DNA of 64,000 nucleotides from Billgrantia pellis (GTDB taxonomy: Bacteria > Pseudomonadota > Gammaproteobacteria > Pseudomonadales > Halomonadaceae), in contig NZ_VTPY01000003.1 of NCBI RefSeq assembly GCF_008297955.1, positions 310,001-374,000 on the forward strand. Direction: 5' to 3'. The position numbers and the translations under genes were made by a program. A model generated the notes under the pieces. It saw only the letters and a list, made by a program, of their open reading frames with translations, was not told the origin of the DNA and did no database searches. Every line of letters begins with the position of its first letter. The stretch's first letter is position 1. Positions 28,113-37,342 of the stretch are shown here, piece by piece.

Positions 28113-28904
28113 TCAGCGCTTGATCGCCAACAGCGAAATGCTCTTGACGCCATAGGTCGAGCAGGCAGCCTGTGCCGATTCGGTCAGGAAGCTATACTCG
28201 GAGTGCTCGCGCCAGGTTTCGATGACGAAGCCGGCCGCTTCGATAGCGGCGCGATAGGCGTCCTGCTGCTGGGCCCCCCCAATGCAGGCGGCCCACAGGG
28301 TGGCATTGCCGGTGACGCTGTCGGGCAGCGGCTTTTCGGTGACGATATCGGCCAGCGCCAAACGTCCACCGGGGCGCAGGACACGTGCCGCCTCGGCGAA
28401 GACACGGGACTTGTCGGCCGAGAGATTGATCACGCCGTTGCTGATCACCACGTCGACGCTATCGGCGGCAAAGGGCGGCGCCTCGATATAGCCGGCATGG
28501 AACGAGACCTGGGCGAAGCCAGCCTCGAGCGCCAGCCGCTCGGCCTTCTCGCGCTGGGCCGTGGTCATGTCGAGCCCCAGCACCTGTCCGCCGGGCCCCG
28601 TGGCCAGGGCTGCCAGCAGGCTGTCCATGCCGGAACCACTGCCCAGATCGAGTACCGTCTCGCCGGGACGAATGGCGGCCAGATCGAGAAAGTGGCCGAC
28701 GCCGGCGAATGAGTCGATGGCGGCCGCAGGAATACGGTCAAGTGTCTGGGCGTCATAGCCCAGCCGCTCGGCAAGGGCGCGGCCCATTTCGAAATGAAAC
28801 TCCCCCTGCGGCGTTTCGGCGACCTCGCGATACATCGCCTTCACGCGCGATTCGAGCTCCTTCCTGTCCACATCGCTGGAGACATGCTGTGCCGTGATGG
28901 TCAT
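28113..28904 (-). CDS. Class I SAM-dependent methyltransferase, paralogue of the one at 30056
   Basis: A 263-residue Rossmann methyltransferase with motif I VLDLGSGSGMDSLLA (84-92 core), a motif II-like acidic residue at GLDMT and ISNGVINLSADKSRVFAEAARVL in two stretches. It has an N-terminal signature MYREVAETP..FHF..LGY..FAGVG shared with the enzyme at 30056, so they are paralogues. ArsM-type arsenite methylases look similar in the core, but the ArsM cysteine set is absent (only two Cys, near the C-terminus). GAGGAGG precedes the ATG at 28904. An ECF-type promoter lies 54 bases upstream. The substrate is unknown. Confidence 0.8.
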   Translation of the reverse strand: MTITAQHVSSDVDRKELESRVKAMYREVAETPQGEFHFEMGRALAERLGYDAQTLDRIPAAAIDSFAGVGHFLDLAAIRPGETVLDLGSGSGMDSLLAALATGPGGQVLGLDMTTAQREKAERLALEAGFAQVSFHAGYIEAPPFAADSVDVVISNGVINLSADKSRVFAEAARVLRPGGRLALADIVTEKPLPDSVTGNATLWAACIGGAQQQDAYRAAIEAAGFVIETWREHSEYSFLTESAQAACSTYGVKSISLLAIKR

Positions 28905-28957
28905 GGTCTCTCTCCTCCTCGTCTGCGCACGACGCCGGTTGGTGTCGTGTGCGCCAG

Positions 28958-28984
28958 GACGCAGCGCGTGGGCCAACTGTTCCC
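28958..28984 (-). promoter_or_regulatory. ECF-type promoter for the methyltransferase-cupin arm
   Basis: On the minus strand GGGAAC (28984-28979) is followed by a 17-base spacer and CGTC (28961-28958), the usual -35 and -10 of extracytoplasmic-function sigma factors. It would start transcription about 45-50 bases before the methyltransferase ATG. Confidence 0.7.
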
Positions 28985-28988
28985 GCAA

Positions 28989-29014
28989 GGAACAGAAACG
29001 GGGCACGCAGCGTC
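28989..29014 (+). promoter_or_regulatory. ECF-type promoter for the sigma factor operon
   Basis: GGAAC (28989-28993), a 17-base spacer and CGTC (29011-29014) mirror the promoter on the opposite strand. The two -35 elements abut in GTTCCCGCAAGGAAC. It would drive the sigma factor gene itself, implying autoregulation. Confidence 0.7.
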
Positions 29015-29075
29015 CCTGCCATGCCTGACGCTTGCCCAGTGAGGGCGAGCGGACCATGCTCGGAGAGGTACCGTC

Positions 29076-29777
29076 ATGTCGTTGGCCGGTCCGTTCCTTA
29101 GCCATTCGCGGTCACCGCCACGCGCCCGGTGCCGGGACGCCACGGGGGGCACCATGCGCTTCGACGAAGCCGCCAGCCGGCGGCAGTGGTTCGAGCACCG
29201 CCTGGCACCGATGTTGGATCGACTCTACGGCACGGCACTGCGGCTGACTCGCCACCCCGCCGACGCCGAGGATGTCGTTGCCGAGTCGGTGGCCAAAGCC
29301 TGGATGCAACTTGATCGCCTGCGCGATCCTCAGCGTTTCGAAGGCTGGATGTTTCATATCCTCACCAACACCTATATCAGCGAATGGCGAAAGCGTCGCT
29401 GCCGCCCACCGCCGTGCGGAAACGACGCCACCGAGCCCAGCGAGCTCGACAGCGACAGTTTCACGCTGTTCCAGCAGCTGCATCAGCCTTTCCTGCTGTG
29501 GTGGGGCAGCCTGGAAGAGCAGTTCTTCAATAGCCTGCTGCAGGAAGACCTGGAGCGGGCGCTGGATGCCCTGCCCGATGCCTATCGGGTAACGATTGTG
29601 CTGGTCGAGGTGCAGGGCTATACGTATGAAGAAGTCGCGAAGCTTCTTGGCGTCCCACTGGGAACCGTGCGCTCGCGATTGAGCCGGGCACGCTCACGAT
29701 TGCAGAGCGCGCTATGGGAGCAGGCCAGGGAAGCAGGCATGGTGCTCGGCGAGGGAGACGGAGGAGAGCGAAGATGA
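29076..29777 (+). CDS. ECF-type RNA polymerase sigma factor
   Basis: A small sigma-70 of 233 residues from this start. Sigma region 2 (about 38-105) contains LYGTALRLTRHPADAEDVVAES and FEGWMFHILTNTYISEWRKR in parts; region 4 (about 160-212) has ALDALPDAYRVTIVLVEVQG, then YTYEEVAKLLGVPLGTVRSRL. GGAGAGG lies 7 bases before the ATG at 29076. The first 26 residues look unlike protein, so the ATG at 29154 (207 residues, G-rich leader) is a real alternative. Its stop overlaps the anti-sigma start as ATGA. It probably reads both back-to-back promoters at 28958-29014. Confidence 0.88.
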   Translation: MSLAGPFLSHSRSPPRARCRDATGGTMRFDEAASRRQWFEHRLAPMLDRLYGTALRLTRHPADAEDVVAESVAKAWMQLDRLRDPQRFEGWMFHILTNTYISEWRKRRCRPPPCGNDATEPSELDSDSFTLFQQLHQPFLLWWGSLEEQFFNSLLQEDLERALDALPDAYRVTIVLVEVQGYTYEEVAKLLGVPLGTVRSRLSRARSRLQSALWEQAREAGMVLGEGDGGERR

Positions 29778-30043
29778 GCCCGACAGCGCTCAGTTGCGAG
29801 GAGGTCATCGAGCGACTCTTCGACTACCTCGATCGGGAACTCGACCCGCAGGAGGCCGCCGATGTCGAACGGCACCTGCACCGATGCCGAGATTGCTTCA
29901 CACGTGCTGAATTCGAACGGCGACTACGGGCCAGGGTGGCGGCCACCGGGACGGCGAAGGCACCGCCGTGGCTGTACCAGCGCATCCGGACCCTTCTCGA
30001 CCGATTCGACGGAGCCGGTCCGATTCCACCCGCTGACTCGTGA
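29774..30043 (+). CDS. Soluble ZAS-type zinc-finger anti-sigma factor
   Basis: An 89-residue protein with a zf-HC2/ZAS signature: CEEVIERLFDYLDRELDP, then HLHRCRDC (H-x3-C-x2-C, about residues 36-43) with an N-terminal Cys at about 8. There is no membrane helix, so it is a cytoplasmic anti-sigma in the style of RsrA or ChrR, which release their sigma factor on thiol oxidation or zinc loss. The start overlaps the sigma stop by 4 bases, the usual coupling that keeps both at equal amounts. The trigger is unknown. Confidence 0.85.
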   Translation: MSPTALSCEEVIERLFDYLDRELDPQEAADVERHLHRCRDCFTRAEFERRLRARVAATGTAKAPPWLYQRIRTLLDRFDGAGPIPPADS

Positions 30044-30055
30044 GGAGAGCGCCTC

Positions 30056-31291
30056 ATGGTGGCCATTCTCGGTTACTCCCGCCCGCAGATCCTAGCAGCG
30101 GTGCAGCGGATGTATACGGCCGTTGCGGATGCCCCCACCGCCTCTTTTCACTTTCCGGTTGGCGCCGAGGCCAGCCGCCGCCTGGGTTATGCTCCCGAGT
30201 GGCTGATGGAACTCCCCGCCGAGATTCGCGATGCCTTCGCCGGCGTCGGTTGCCCCTTTCGCGCCGACGCCATCCGCCGCGGCGACCGGGTGCTCGACAT
30301 TGGCGCCGGAGCCGGCGGCGACGCCCTGATCGCTCGCACGTTGGCCGGCCCGCAAGGACACGTCATTGCCCTTGATCTGACGGCAGCCATGACGCGCCGA
30401 CTCCAACAGGCCATCGAACGTCATGCCATTGATCGACTCACCGTGGTGCAGGGCTCAGCCGAGCAATTGCCGTTACCCAATGCCTGCATCGACAGCATTA
30501 CCAGCAATGGCGCCCTCAATCTGGTGCCGGACAAGCGCCGCGCCGTGGCGGAAATGTTTCGCGTGCTCAAGCCACACGGGCGCTTACAGCTGGCCGACGT
30601 GGTGATCCATCGCCCGGTGTCGGTCGATTGCCATGAAGATCCACGCCTATGGGTCGAATGCGTGGTGGGTGCCACGGTGAAGGAGGAGTTGCTGGCATTG
30701 TTCGAGGAAGCCGGGTTCGAGGAGATCCGCGTCATCAACCGTCACGACTACTTCGCCTTGAGCCCCAGCGCCCAGACCCGCGAGATTGCCGCCGGCTTCG
30801 GCGCACACTCCGTGGAGATCGGCATGCGCCGCGGTGCCGCGCGACCTGCATGGCTTCAGCGGTGGCGCTGCCGCCTCGATCCGCAGCGCCGGCTGCGACT
30901 GTGGTATCGTCGCGGCCTGCTCGGGATGCTGGTCTTCCTGCTGGCCCTGCTGAGTTGCTACGGCATCCTGGCACTTCTCGTCCTGCTGCCGCTGCTGGGC
31001 GTTCACCTGGCCCTCGACGAGGGGCTTTGGAGCGGTGCGATTGCCACTCTGGTGCTGCTCACCCTGGCCATCGTGACCGCCGGCATGCGACGGTATCGCA
31101 CTCCCTGGCCCGCCCTGGTGGGGTTTGCCGGTTCGCTATGCCTCCTCTACGCCTTGTTCGTCGATTATTCCTTGGCACTGGAGCTGAGCGGCTTTGTACT
31201 GCTGGCCGCCGCCGTGGCCTGGGACATCCGGCAGCGTCGACGACAGGACGCCAAGGTATTGGGTCTGAAGGACAAGGCGACAAAGGCATGA
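30056..31291 (+). CDS. Methyltransferase fused to a MerC-like membrane domain
   Basis: A 411-residue fusion. Residues 1-255 are a class I SAM methyltransferase (motif I VLDIGAGAGGDALIA at 79-87; ITSNGALNLVPDKRRAVAEMFRVL in two stretches), paralogous to the enzyme at 28113 through the shared N-terminal signature MY..VA..P..FHF..LGY..FAGVG. Residues 285-395 form about four membrane helices with a Cys in SCYGILALL, a P-rich turn and RYRTPWPALVGFAG, reminiscent of MerC mercury-uptake proteins. GAGGAGAG precedes the ATG, 12 bases after the anti-sigma stop. A membrane-tethered methyltransferase acting on a small toxic or lipid substrate is inferred, not known. Confidence 0.75.
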   Translation: MVAILGYSRPQILAAVQRMYTAVADAPTASFHFPVGAEASRRLGYAPEWLMELPAEIRDAFAGVGCPFRADAIRRGDRVLDIGAGAGGDALIARTLAGPQGHVIALDLTAAMTRRLQQAIERHAIDRLTVVQGSAEQLPLPNACIDSITSNGALNLVPDKRRAVAEMFRVLKPHGRLQLADVVIHRPVSVDCHEDPRLWVECVVGATVKEELLALFEEAGFEEIRVINRHDYFALSPSAQTREIAAGFGAHSVEIGMRRGAARPAWLQRWRCRLDPQRRLRLWYRRGLLGMLVFLLALLSCYGILALLVLLPLLGVHLALDEGLWSGAIATLVLLTLAIVTAGMRRYRTPWPALVGFAGSLCLLYALFVDYSLALELSGFVLLAAAVAWDIRQRRRQDAKVLGLKDKATKA

Positions 31292-31412
31292 CCTGGATCA
31301 CGCCTGAACGTCGCCGGTACTGGATGGCGAGAGAGCCCTTCCCCATCCGGCCTTGTCGCGCTTGGCGACTCTCGCAGCGATAGGACGGGCGCTGCCCTCT
31401 CGAACAGAGATT

Positions 31413-31440
31413 GCGCAACCCGGCCCAGACCGGGCTGCGC
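31413..31440. terminator. Stem-loop between convergent methyltransferase and aldehyde dehydrogenase genes
   Basis: GCGCAACCCGG and CCGGGCTGCGC pair over 10 of 11 positions around CCCAGA. It lies 5 bases beyond the aldehyde dehydrogenase stop on the minus strand. There is no clear T-run. Confidence 0.5.
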
Positions 31441-31445
31441 GAGCG

Positions 31446-32966
31446 TCAGAAAAATCCGAGCGGGTTGGTGTCGTAGCTCACCAGCAGGTTCTTGGTCTGC
31501 TGATAATGCGCAAGCGCCACCTTGTGGGTTTCGCGGCCCACGCCGGATTTCTTGTAGCCGCCGAAGGCGGCGTGCGCCGGATACTGGTGGTAGCAGTTGG
31601 TCCACACACGACCGGCCTGGATGCCGCGTCCCATACGGAAGGCGACGTTGATGTCGCGGCTCCAGACGCCGGCGCCGAGGCCAAACTCGGTATCGTTGGC
31701 AATCGCCAGCGCCTCTTCCTCATCCTTGAAGGTGGTCACCGCCACCACCGGGCCGAAGATCTCTTCCTGGAACACACGCATCTTGTTGTGTCCTTTCAGC
31801 AGGGTCGGCTGGATGTAGTAGCCCTTGTCGTAGGCCGGATCGAAGCTTTCCTTGCCGCCGCCGGTGAGGAACTCGGCACCCTCCTCGCGGGCGATGTCCA
31901 TATAGGTCATGATCTTGTCGAACTGCTCCTGGGACGCCTGGGCGCCTACCTGGACGTCGGTATCCAGCGGGTTGCCGCGCTTGATCGTCTGCACCCGTTC
32001 CATGACCTTGGCCATGAAGCCGTCGTACATGCTCTCCTGGATCAGCGCCCGGGACGGACAAGTACACACCTCGCCCTGGTTGAAGAAGGCGAGTACCAGG
32101 CCCTCCGCCGCCTTCTCGATGAACTCCGGCTCGGCGTTCATGATGTCGGCAAAGTAGATGTTGGGTGACTTGCCGCCCAATTCCACGGTGGAGGGAATGA
32201 TGTTCTCGGCGGCGCACTTGAGAATATGCGATCCCACCGGTGTCGAGCCGGTGAAGGCGATCTTGGCGATACGCTTACTGGTCGCCAGCGCCTGGCCGGC
32301 TTCAGCGCCGTAGCCGTTGACCACGTTGATCACGCCCGGCGGCAGCAGGTCGCCAATCAGCTCCATCACCTTGAGGATCGATACCGGCGTCTGCTCGGCG
32401 GGCTTGAGCACCACGCAGTTGCCGGCGGCCAGTGCCGGGCCGAGCTTCCATGCCGCCATCAGGATCGGAAAATTCCATGGAATGATTTGCCCCACCACGC
32501 CCAGCGGCTCATGGAAATGATAGGAAACGGTATTGGCGTCGATATCGGCCGACGTACCCTCCTGGGCGCGGATGCAGCCGGCAAAATAGCGGAAGTGGTC
32601 GACGACCAGTGGGAGGTCGGCATTAAGCGTCTCGCGCACCGCCTTGCCGTTGTCCCAGGTCTCGGCCACGGCAAGCATCTCGAGGTTCTGCTCGATGCGG
32701 TCGGCGATCTTGAGCAGGAGGTTGCTGCGCTCGGTGGCGGACGTGCGTCCCCAGGCGGGTGCGGCGGCATGCGCGGCATCGAGCGCCTTGTCGATGTCTT
32801 CGGCAGACGAGCGGGGGATCTCGCAGAAGACTTCCCCGTTGACCGGGCTGACGTTGTCGAAATACTGCCCCTTCACCGGCGGCACGAATTCGCCACCGAT
32901 GTAGTTGCCGTAGCGCTTGTCGAAGGAGACGACGGAATCGGGACTGCCCGGGTTGGCGTAGATCAT
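31446..32966 (-). CDS. NAD-dependent aldehyde dehydrogenase, ExaC/AldB type
   Basis: A 506-residue aldehyde dehydrogenase, the standard length of the ExaC/AcoD/AldB group that oxidises acetaldehyde and related aldehydes. Visible are the general-base Glu in ELGGKSPN, the catalytic Cys in [12 protein letters not shown], the cofactor GSTPVG turn and the C-terminal NPLGFF typical of this group. AGGAGAG lies 8 bases before the ATG at 32966; the open frame extends to 33074. In Pseudomonas, ExaC works after a PQQ-dependent alcohol dehydrogenase, so placement directly after pqqF fits that pathway. No quinoprotein dehydrogenase gene is in the window. Confidence 0.9.
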   Translation of the reverse strand: MIYANPGSPDSVVSFDKRYGNYIGGEFVPPVKGQYFDNVSPVNGEVFCEIPRSSAEDIDKALDAAHAAAPAWGRTSATERSNLLLKIADRIEQNLEMLAVAETWDNGKAVRETLNADLPLVVDHFRYFAGCIRAQEGTSADIDANTVSYHFHEPLGVVGQIIPWNFPILMAAWKLGPALAAGNCVVLKPAEQTPVSILKVMELIGDLLPPGVINVVNGYGAEAGQALATSKRIAKIAFTGSTPVGSHILKCAAENIIPSTVELGGKSPNIYFADIMNAEPEFIEKAAEGLVLAFFNQGEVCTCPSRALIQESMYDGFMAKVMERVQTIKRGNPLDTDVQVGAQASQEQFDKIMTYMDIAREEGAEFLTGGGKESFDPAYDKGYYIQPTLLKGHNKMRVFQEEIFGPVVAVTTFKDEEEALAIANDTEFGLGAGVWSRDINVAFRMGRGIQAGRVWTNCYHQYPAHAAFGGYKKSGVGRETHKVALAHYQQTKNLLVSYDTNPLGFF

Positions 32967-33235
32967 GGCGTTGCTCTCCTGACGGTAGGGAGGACTCTCG
33001 GGTCCGGCGGACATCTCGCTGCGTCGTTGACCGGACCTGACGTTGAGCCTAGTGGAATCCTGCCCGTGAGCCATACTGCGTTGGCGTCATGACGACTGAG
33101 TCTTTGGTAGTATCCCGCGGAGCACTCGCCATGGCTGGGCACTCCCGCAGCGAGCGGTACCGAAAACGTTCCGTCAGAAAGCTGCTCGATGGCGAGGTTT
33201 TCTACGTGATAGCGCAACCCGACGCATCGAGAACG

Positions 33236-35911
33236 TCAGTTGTGCAGCCAGAGTCGGGCGGACGGAAGCAGCTCTAGCCGATAGAAACGACGAACCTCGT
33301 CTAGCGTCAGTGTGGAAACCGCCTCCACGACGCGTCGAGGTTCACGTGCCGCCAGTTCGCCCTGGGTCAGTCTGGCCCACCACCGCGCCCTTCGCTCGCC
33401 CGGCTCGCGCTGCGCGCGCGTGAGGCTCTGTATCAGCCCCTCCCGGTAGCGGGCGAAGTCCTCTCCCGAAAGGCTCAGGGGATCGTGGCCGGGAGAATTC
33501 AAAAAATCACGTATTTCCCGACGCAGCGCCGGGACCCTGAGCGAAGGCGATTGAATAAGCAGGACCAGCCCCGGGCGATCATGCAGCGGATGATAGCGGG
33601 CCAACACCGCGTAACCGAGCTGGCGTTCGACGCGCAGGCGCTGGTAGAAACGGTCGTGCAGCAACTGCGCCAGTAGCCGGTGACACGCCTGCTGGCGCGG
33701 CGAGGCATCCACTGCGGCAAAGTAGAGTGCCACCGCGCTGTCCCGCTGGGAGGCACCCAACCGATAACGATACTCGCGGCCGGCTTGCAGCGAGGTGATC
33801 GGGATGGCAGGCAGCACGACCGAAGACGGGCTCCCACCGGGAAAACGCTCGGCCAGGGCGTCATCGATACGCCGCGCTCTCTCGTGCCCAAGCGGGCCCG
33901 CCAGCAGACAATCGAAGCCTGCCGTCCGTAGGAGATCGGCCCGCCAAACCTCGAGTTGGGCGGGTGACGTCAATTCCAATACGCCCAGCAGCGCCTCTTC
34001 ACTGTTGCCATGACCAAGGCATACCTCCGGCAGCGGCAGCAGGCGACGAAACGCCGGTGCCTGCCGTTGCCGGGTCCAGCGCATCCGCAATGCGTCCCGC
34101 GCCTGCTCGAAGCGGGCTGGTTCAATGCCGGCCTGGACGAGTCGATCCAGTAGCTGTGTCAGCAAGCGCTCCAGCGGCTGCGGTGGCCCATCGAGCCGGA
34201 ACATGACGCTTTGCGCATCGCACGTCGTGGACAGTGACAGACCGGCCTCTCTCGCCTGCTGCAGTTCGCCGCTCATCGCCTCCTCCAGCCAGGCGAGCAG
34301 CAGCTCGGTGAGCACGGTCTCCTGCCGGGCCGGTATACGCGCCATGGCCAGTCTCAGCCAGGCAGCGGCGTTACCCGCGGATATCGCATGCGGCCGAAAT
34401 CCGACCCGCCATCTCGGCGACCGGCGCAGCATCTCGAGTCCGTCTTCCTCGTCATCGCCCTCCTTGCCCTCCTTGCCCCCCTCGTCTTCGGCACCAGGTT
34501 CCTCGACGAGGAAAGGGTTGGGTGGCGGCAGGACGAACGACGTCGCCTGATACGCTTTCCGGGTGGGCCAGTCCTTGAGCGCATCGATCCGATAGCGGGT
34601 CGGGAACCAGGGGGAGACGCGATCGCCCCGGACCGAGGGAGCGCCGAGCAGTGACACGGCATTGTGCGGGACCAAGTGGGTCAGGCAGTTCGCCAGGGCA
34701 CACGGTGTGATCGTCTCCTCCCGATAGGGGCCGAGCCGTGCCTGCTCGGGGGGGTAGCGATGCAGCCGGTCGGCCAATGCCTTGGCGAATTCGAGGCTGG
34801 AAGGCATCGCGGCGCGCCGGAAGCGCCGCCGCTCCATGAGCCGCTGCTCGCGGTAGCGCCACTCGGCGATGCCTTCGGTCTCGATCCGGCGCAGATAGGC
34901 GAAGAGCGCCGCGGCCGCATCCGTCCAATGGCGCATACCGACAGGCGTGAGGGCAAGCCGGATCTGGAAGAGGCCCTGCGGCGCGATATCGAGCAGCATG
35001 GAAGCGTCGATATCGCGCAACCAGCCGCGCTCCCGCAACCACATGTAGACGCCACCGGCACCGCGAAACGTCAACAACCGCGACAGGATTTCCCAAGCGG
35101 CCGAAGTCGCTCCCTTCGCCGGGGCAGGCACCGGAAAACACAGACGAAGTTCATGGCCCTCGCGGCGCTCCAGCACCAGCCGAAGCGGTAACTTGGCTGG
35201 GGATAGCAGGGGCGGCCAGGTGGGCGTGGCGCAGGCCGGCCTGACGGGAACGGCCGTGAAGCTGTCCCGTACCAGCCACTCCAAGGTATCGATGGGCAGG
35301 TCGGCCACCAGCGCCAGACGTAGATTGGCGGCGCCGTAATAGCGCTGATGGAATGCCGCCAGGGCCCGGTGCAGCGCAGCCGGGTCGCCGGCCAGGGTGT
35401 CACGGTTGCCGGCAAAGAAACGACTGGCAGGGTGCAGCGGATCGAGCACCTGCTTGATCACGCCCAGCGAGACCTGCTCCTCGTCCTCCCGTCGGGCGTG
35501 GTACTCCGCGTCGATGACCCTGCGCTCCCGCTCGATGGCCGCGGCATCCAGGCGCGGGGCGATAAGAAACTGGGCCAGACGATCCAGCGCCCCGCCCAGC
35601 CGCGCTGGAGGAATCTCAAGGAAAAAGCGAGTCTGATCGATCTCCGTAGTGGCGTTGAAGCGGCCACCATGTCCCTGTATATAGGTCGCGAAGTCGTCTT
35701 CGGCGGGATAACGATCGGAGCCCAGGAACAGCATGTGTTCGAGCAGATGTGCCAGCCCTGGGAGATCCGCCGGCTCATGACCGCTCCCTGCGCCGACGCT
35801 CACCGCGGCCGCCGCGAGACCGGCGTCGGCATCGGTGACGAGCAGCACGGAGAGACCGTTGGACAGTTTCAGCGAGCGCTGATGCCCTCCGTTGGAATAA
35901 CCGCCGCTCAT
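33236..35911 (-). CDS. pqqF: PQQ-associated M16 peptidase PqqF
   Basis: An 891-residue insulinase-type (M16) zinc peptidase, last gene of the pqq operon. The zinc motif is H55-L-L-E58-H59 ([12 protein letters not shown]). The four-domain M16 pattern continues to the C-terminus ([18 protein letters not shown]). The ATG at 35911 overlaps the pqqE stop as ATGA; the frame is open to 36034. PqqF is thought to trim PqqA after PqqE has joined its Glu and Tyr. It is longer than most PqqF (about 760-830), partly through an acidic, lysine-dotted insert near the middle ([19 protein letters not shown]). Confidence 0.85.
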   Translation of the reverse strand: MSGGYSNGGHQRSLKLSNGLSVLLVTDADAGLAAAAVSVGAGSGHEPADLPGLAHLLEHMLFLGSDRYPAEDDFATYIQGHGGRFNATTEIDQTRFFLEIPPARLGGALDRLAQFLIAPRLDAAAIERERRVIDAEYHARREDEEQVSLGVIKQVLDPLHPASRFFAGNRDTLAGDPAALHRALAAFHQRYYGAANLRLALVADLPIDTLEWLVRDSFTAVPVRPACATPTWPPLLSPAKLPLRLVLERREGHELRLCFPVPAPAKGATSAAWEILSRLLTFRGAGGVYMWLRERGWLRDIDASMLLDIAPQGLFQIRLALTPVGMRHWTDAAAALFAYLRRIETEGIAEWRYREQRLMERRRFRRAAMPSSLEFAKALADRLHRYPPEQARLGPYREETITPCALANCLTHLVPHNAVSLLGAPSVRGDRVSPWFPTRYRIDALKDWPTRKAYQATSFVLPPPNPFLVEEPGAEDEGGKEGKEGDDEEDGLEMLRRSPRWRVGFRPHAISAGNAAAWLRLAMARIPARQETVLTELLLAWLEEAMSGELQQAREAGLSLSTTCDAQSVMFRLDGPPQPLERLLTQLLDRLVQAGIEPARFEQARDALRMRWTRQRQAPAFRRLLPLPEVCLGHGNSEEALLGVLELTSPAQLEVWRADLLRTAGFDCLLAGPLGHERARRIDDALAERFPGGSPSSVVLPAIPITSLQAGREYRYRLGASQRDSAVALYFAAVDASPRQQACHRLLAQLLHDRFYQRLRVERQLGYAVLARYHPLHDRPGLVLLIQSPSLRVPALRREIRDFLNSPGHDPLSLSGEDFARYREGLIQSLTRAQREPGERRARWWARLTQGELAAREPRRVVEAVSTLTLDEVRRFYRLELLPSARLWLHN

Positions 35912-37062
35912 TGCCGACAGAATACCTGCGACTCGTGCACGCTGCGCGGGGTCAGTTGTTCGACACGACGCGGATCGGTGCTCGCCGCCTCGCGTGCGGC
36001 CTCGATCAGGCCATGATGCGGCGAGTACTCGCATACCGGATCGGTGGCGGCAGGATCGCCGGTCAACAGGTAGGCCTGACAGCGACAGCCGCCGAAATCG
36101 CGCTTCCGCTCGTCGCAGTCTCGACAGGGTGACCGCATCCAGGCGTCGCCGCGATAGCGGTTGAAAGGCTCGCTATCGTACCAGATCTCCCGCAGCCGCC
36201 GCTCGCGCACGTTGGGAAAGCTCATCGGCAACATTCTCGCACTGTGGCATGGCAGTACCGCGCCGTCCGGCGCCACGGTCATGAAGATCGCGCCCCAACC
36301 GCCCATGCACGCCTTGGGGCGTTCGGCATAGTAGTCGGGAACCACGAACAGCAAACGCATGTCGCGCCCCTTCGCCGCCAGTCGTTCGCGCCAGCGCGCG
36401 GTAGTCGCCTCGGCCACCTCGAGCTGCTCACGGCTCGGGAGCAACCCCTCGCGATTGAGCTGGGCCCAGCCGTACATCTGACAGTTGGCGAGCTCCACCG
36501 CATCGGCCCCCAGCGAATCGCAGAGGGCGATGATGGCGTCGAGATCATCGATATTGTGCCGATGCAGCACGACGTTGAGCACCATCGGGTAACCGGCAGC
36601 CTTGACCGCACGAGCCATCGCGAGCTTTTTGGCGTGCGCCTTGGGTGAGCCGGCCACCGCGGCGGCCATATCGGCGTCCCCCGCCTGCAGGCTGATCTGA
36701 ATATGGTCGAGACCGGCTTCACGCAGCGCCATGATGCGCGCCTCGTCGAGGCCCAGCGCGGACGTGATCAGGTTGGTATAGAAACCGAGTCGTCGCGCTT
36801 CGCCAACCAGCGTTTCGAGATCGCGCCGCACCAATGGCTCTCCGCCAGAAAAACCGAGCTGCACCGCGCCCATGGCACGGGCTTGGCGCATGATATCGAT
36901 CCATTCCCCGGTGGTCAGCTCATCGCGGTAGGCGGCGAAGTCGAGCGGATTCGAGCAGTAGGCGCATTGCAGCGGACAACGGTAAGTCAGCTCGGCGAGC
37001 AGCCACAGCGGCGCGCCGATGCCGTGTGCTTCACTGGTCTGGGAGCGGGCGATCTCAGTCAT
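35908..37062 (-). CDS. pqqE: PQQ biosynthesis radical SAM enzyme PqqE
   Basis: A 384-residue radical SAM protein that forms the carbon-carbon bond between Glu15 and Tyr19 of PqqA. The SAM cluster motif is C29-x3-C33-x2-C36 ([12 protein letters not shown]), followed by GGEPL. The SPASM part near the C-terminus is rich in Cys ([41 protein letters not shown]), giving the auxiliary clusters. The ATG at 37062 overlaps the end of pqqD by 8 bases. It needs PqqD to present PqqA. Confidence 0.95.
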   Translation of the reverse strand: MTEIARSQTSEAHGIGAPLWLLAELTYRCPLQCAYCSNPLDFAAYRDELTTGEWIDIMRQARAMGAVQLGFSGGEPLVRRDLETLVGEARRLGFYTNLITSALGLDEARIMALREAGLDHIQISLQAGDADMAAAVAGSPKAHAKKLAMARAVKAAGYPMVLNVVLHRHNIDDLDAIIALCDSLGADAVELANCQMYGWAQLNREGLLPSREQLEVAEATTARWRERLAAKGRDMRLLFVVPDYYAERPKACMGGWGAIFMTVAPDGAVLPCHSARMLPMSFPNVRERRLREIWYDSEPFNRYRGDAWMRSPCRDCDERKRDFGGCRCQAYLLTGDPAATDPVCEYSPHHGLIEAAREAASTDPRRVEQLTPRSVHESQVFCRQ

Positions 37063-37342
37063 GGTGAATCCAGCCCTGTTGCGAGGCGTCGGCGAGGAAA
37101 TCGCGCACGTCCTGGGCAAGTTCGCCGCTCGGGGCCTCGGGGTAGCGTCGGGTGAGTTCGTCGATCAATGCACTGACGTCGCGCTCGCCGTCGAGCAGCG
37201 ACAGGATCGCGCCGGCACTGTCGTTGAGCTGCACCATACCCTCAGGATAGAGCAATACATGACGCCCCTGGGCCTCTTCCCACTGGAGACGCCAGCCCGG
37301 GCGCAGCCGGTAGACCGTACGTGAGTCAACGGGGGCGCTCAT
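37055..37342 (-). CDS. pqqD: PqqA-binding chaperone PqqD
   Basis: A 95-residue winged-helix RRE-type protein that binds the PqqA peptide and delivers it to PqqE. Typical wording is [31 protein letters not shown] and ELTRRYP (given in pieces). The ATG at 37342 overlaps the pqqC stop as ATGA; the open frame upstream belongs to the pqqC region in another frame. Normal length. Confidence 0.93.
   Translation of the reverse strand: MSAPVDSRTVYRLRPGWRLQWEEAQGRHVLLYPEGMVQLNDSAGAILSLLDGERDVSALIDELTRRYPEAPSGELAQDVRDFLADASQQGWIHHD

Noticed and set aside
28113..28904. Naming the methyltransferase as arsenite methyltransferase ArsM
   Set aside because: The core is of the same superfamily, but the three or four cysteines needed to bind arsenite are not present; only two Cys occur, both in the C-terminal half.
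33089..33277. 62-codon plus-strand frame between the aldehyde dehydrogenase and pqqF genes
   Set aside because: No ribosome-binding site, no recognisable sequence, and its end overlaps pqqF. The 269-base gap is more likely a control region.
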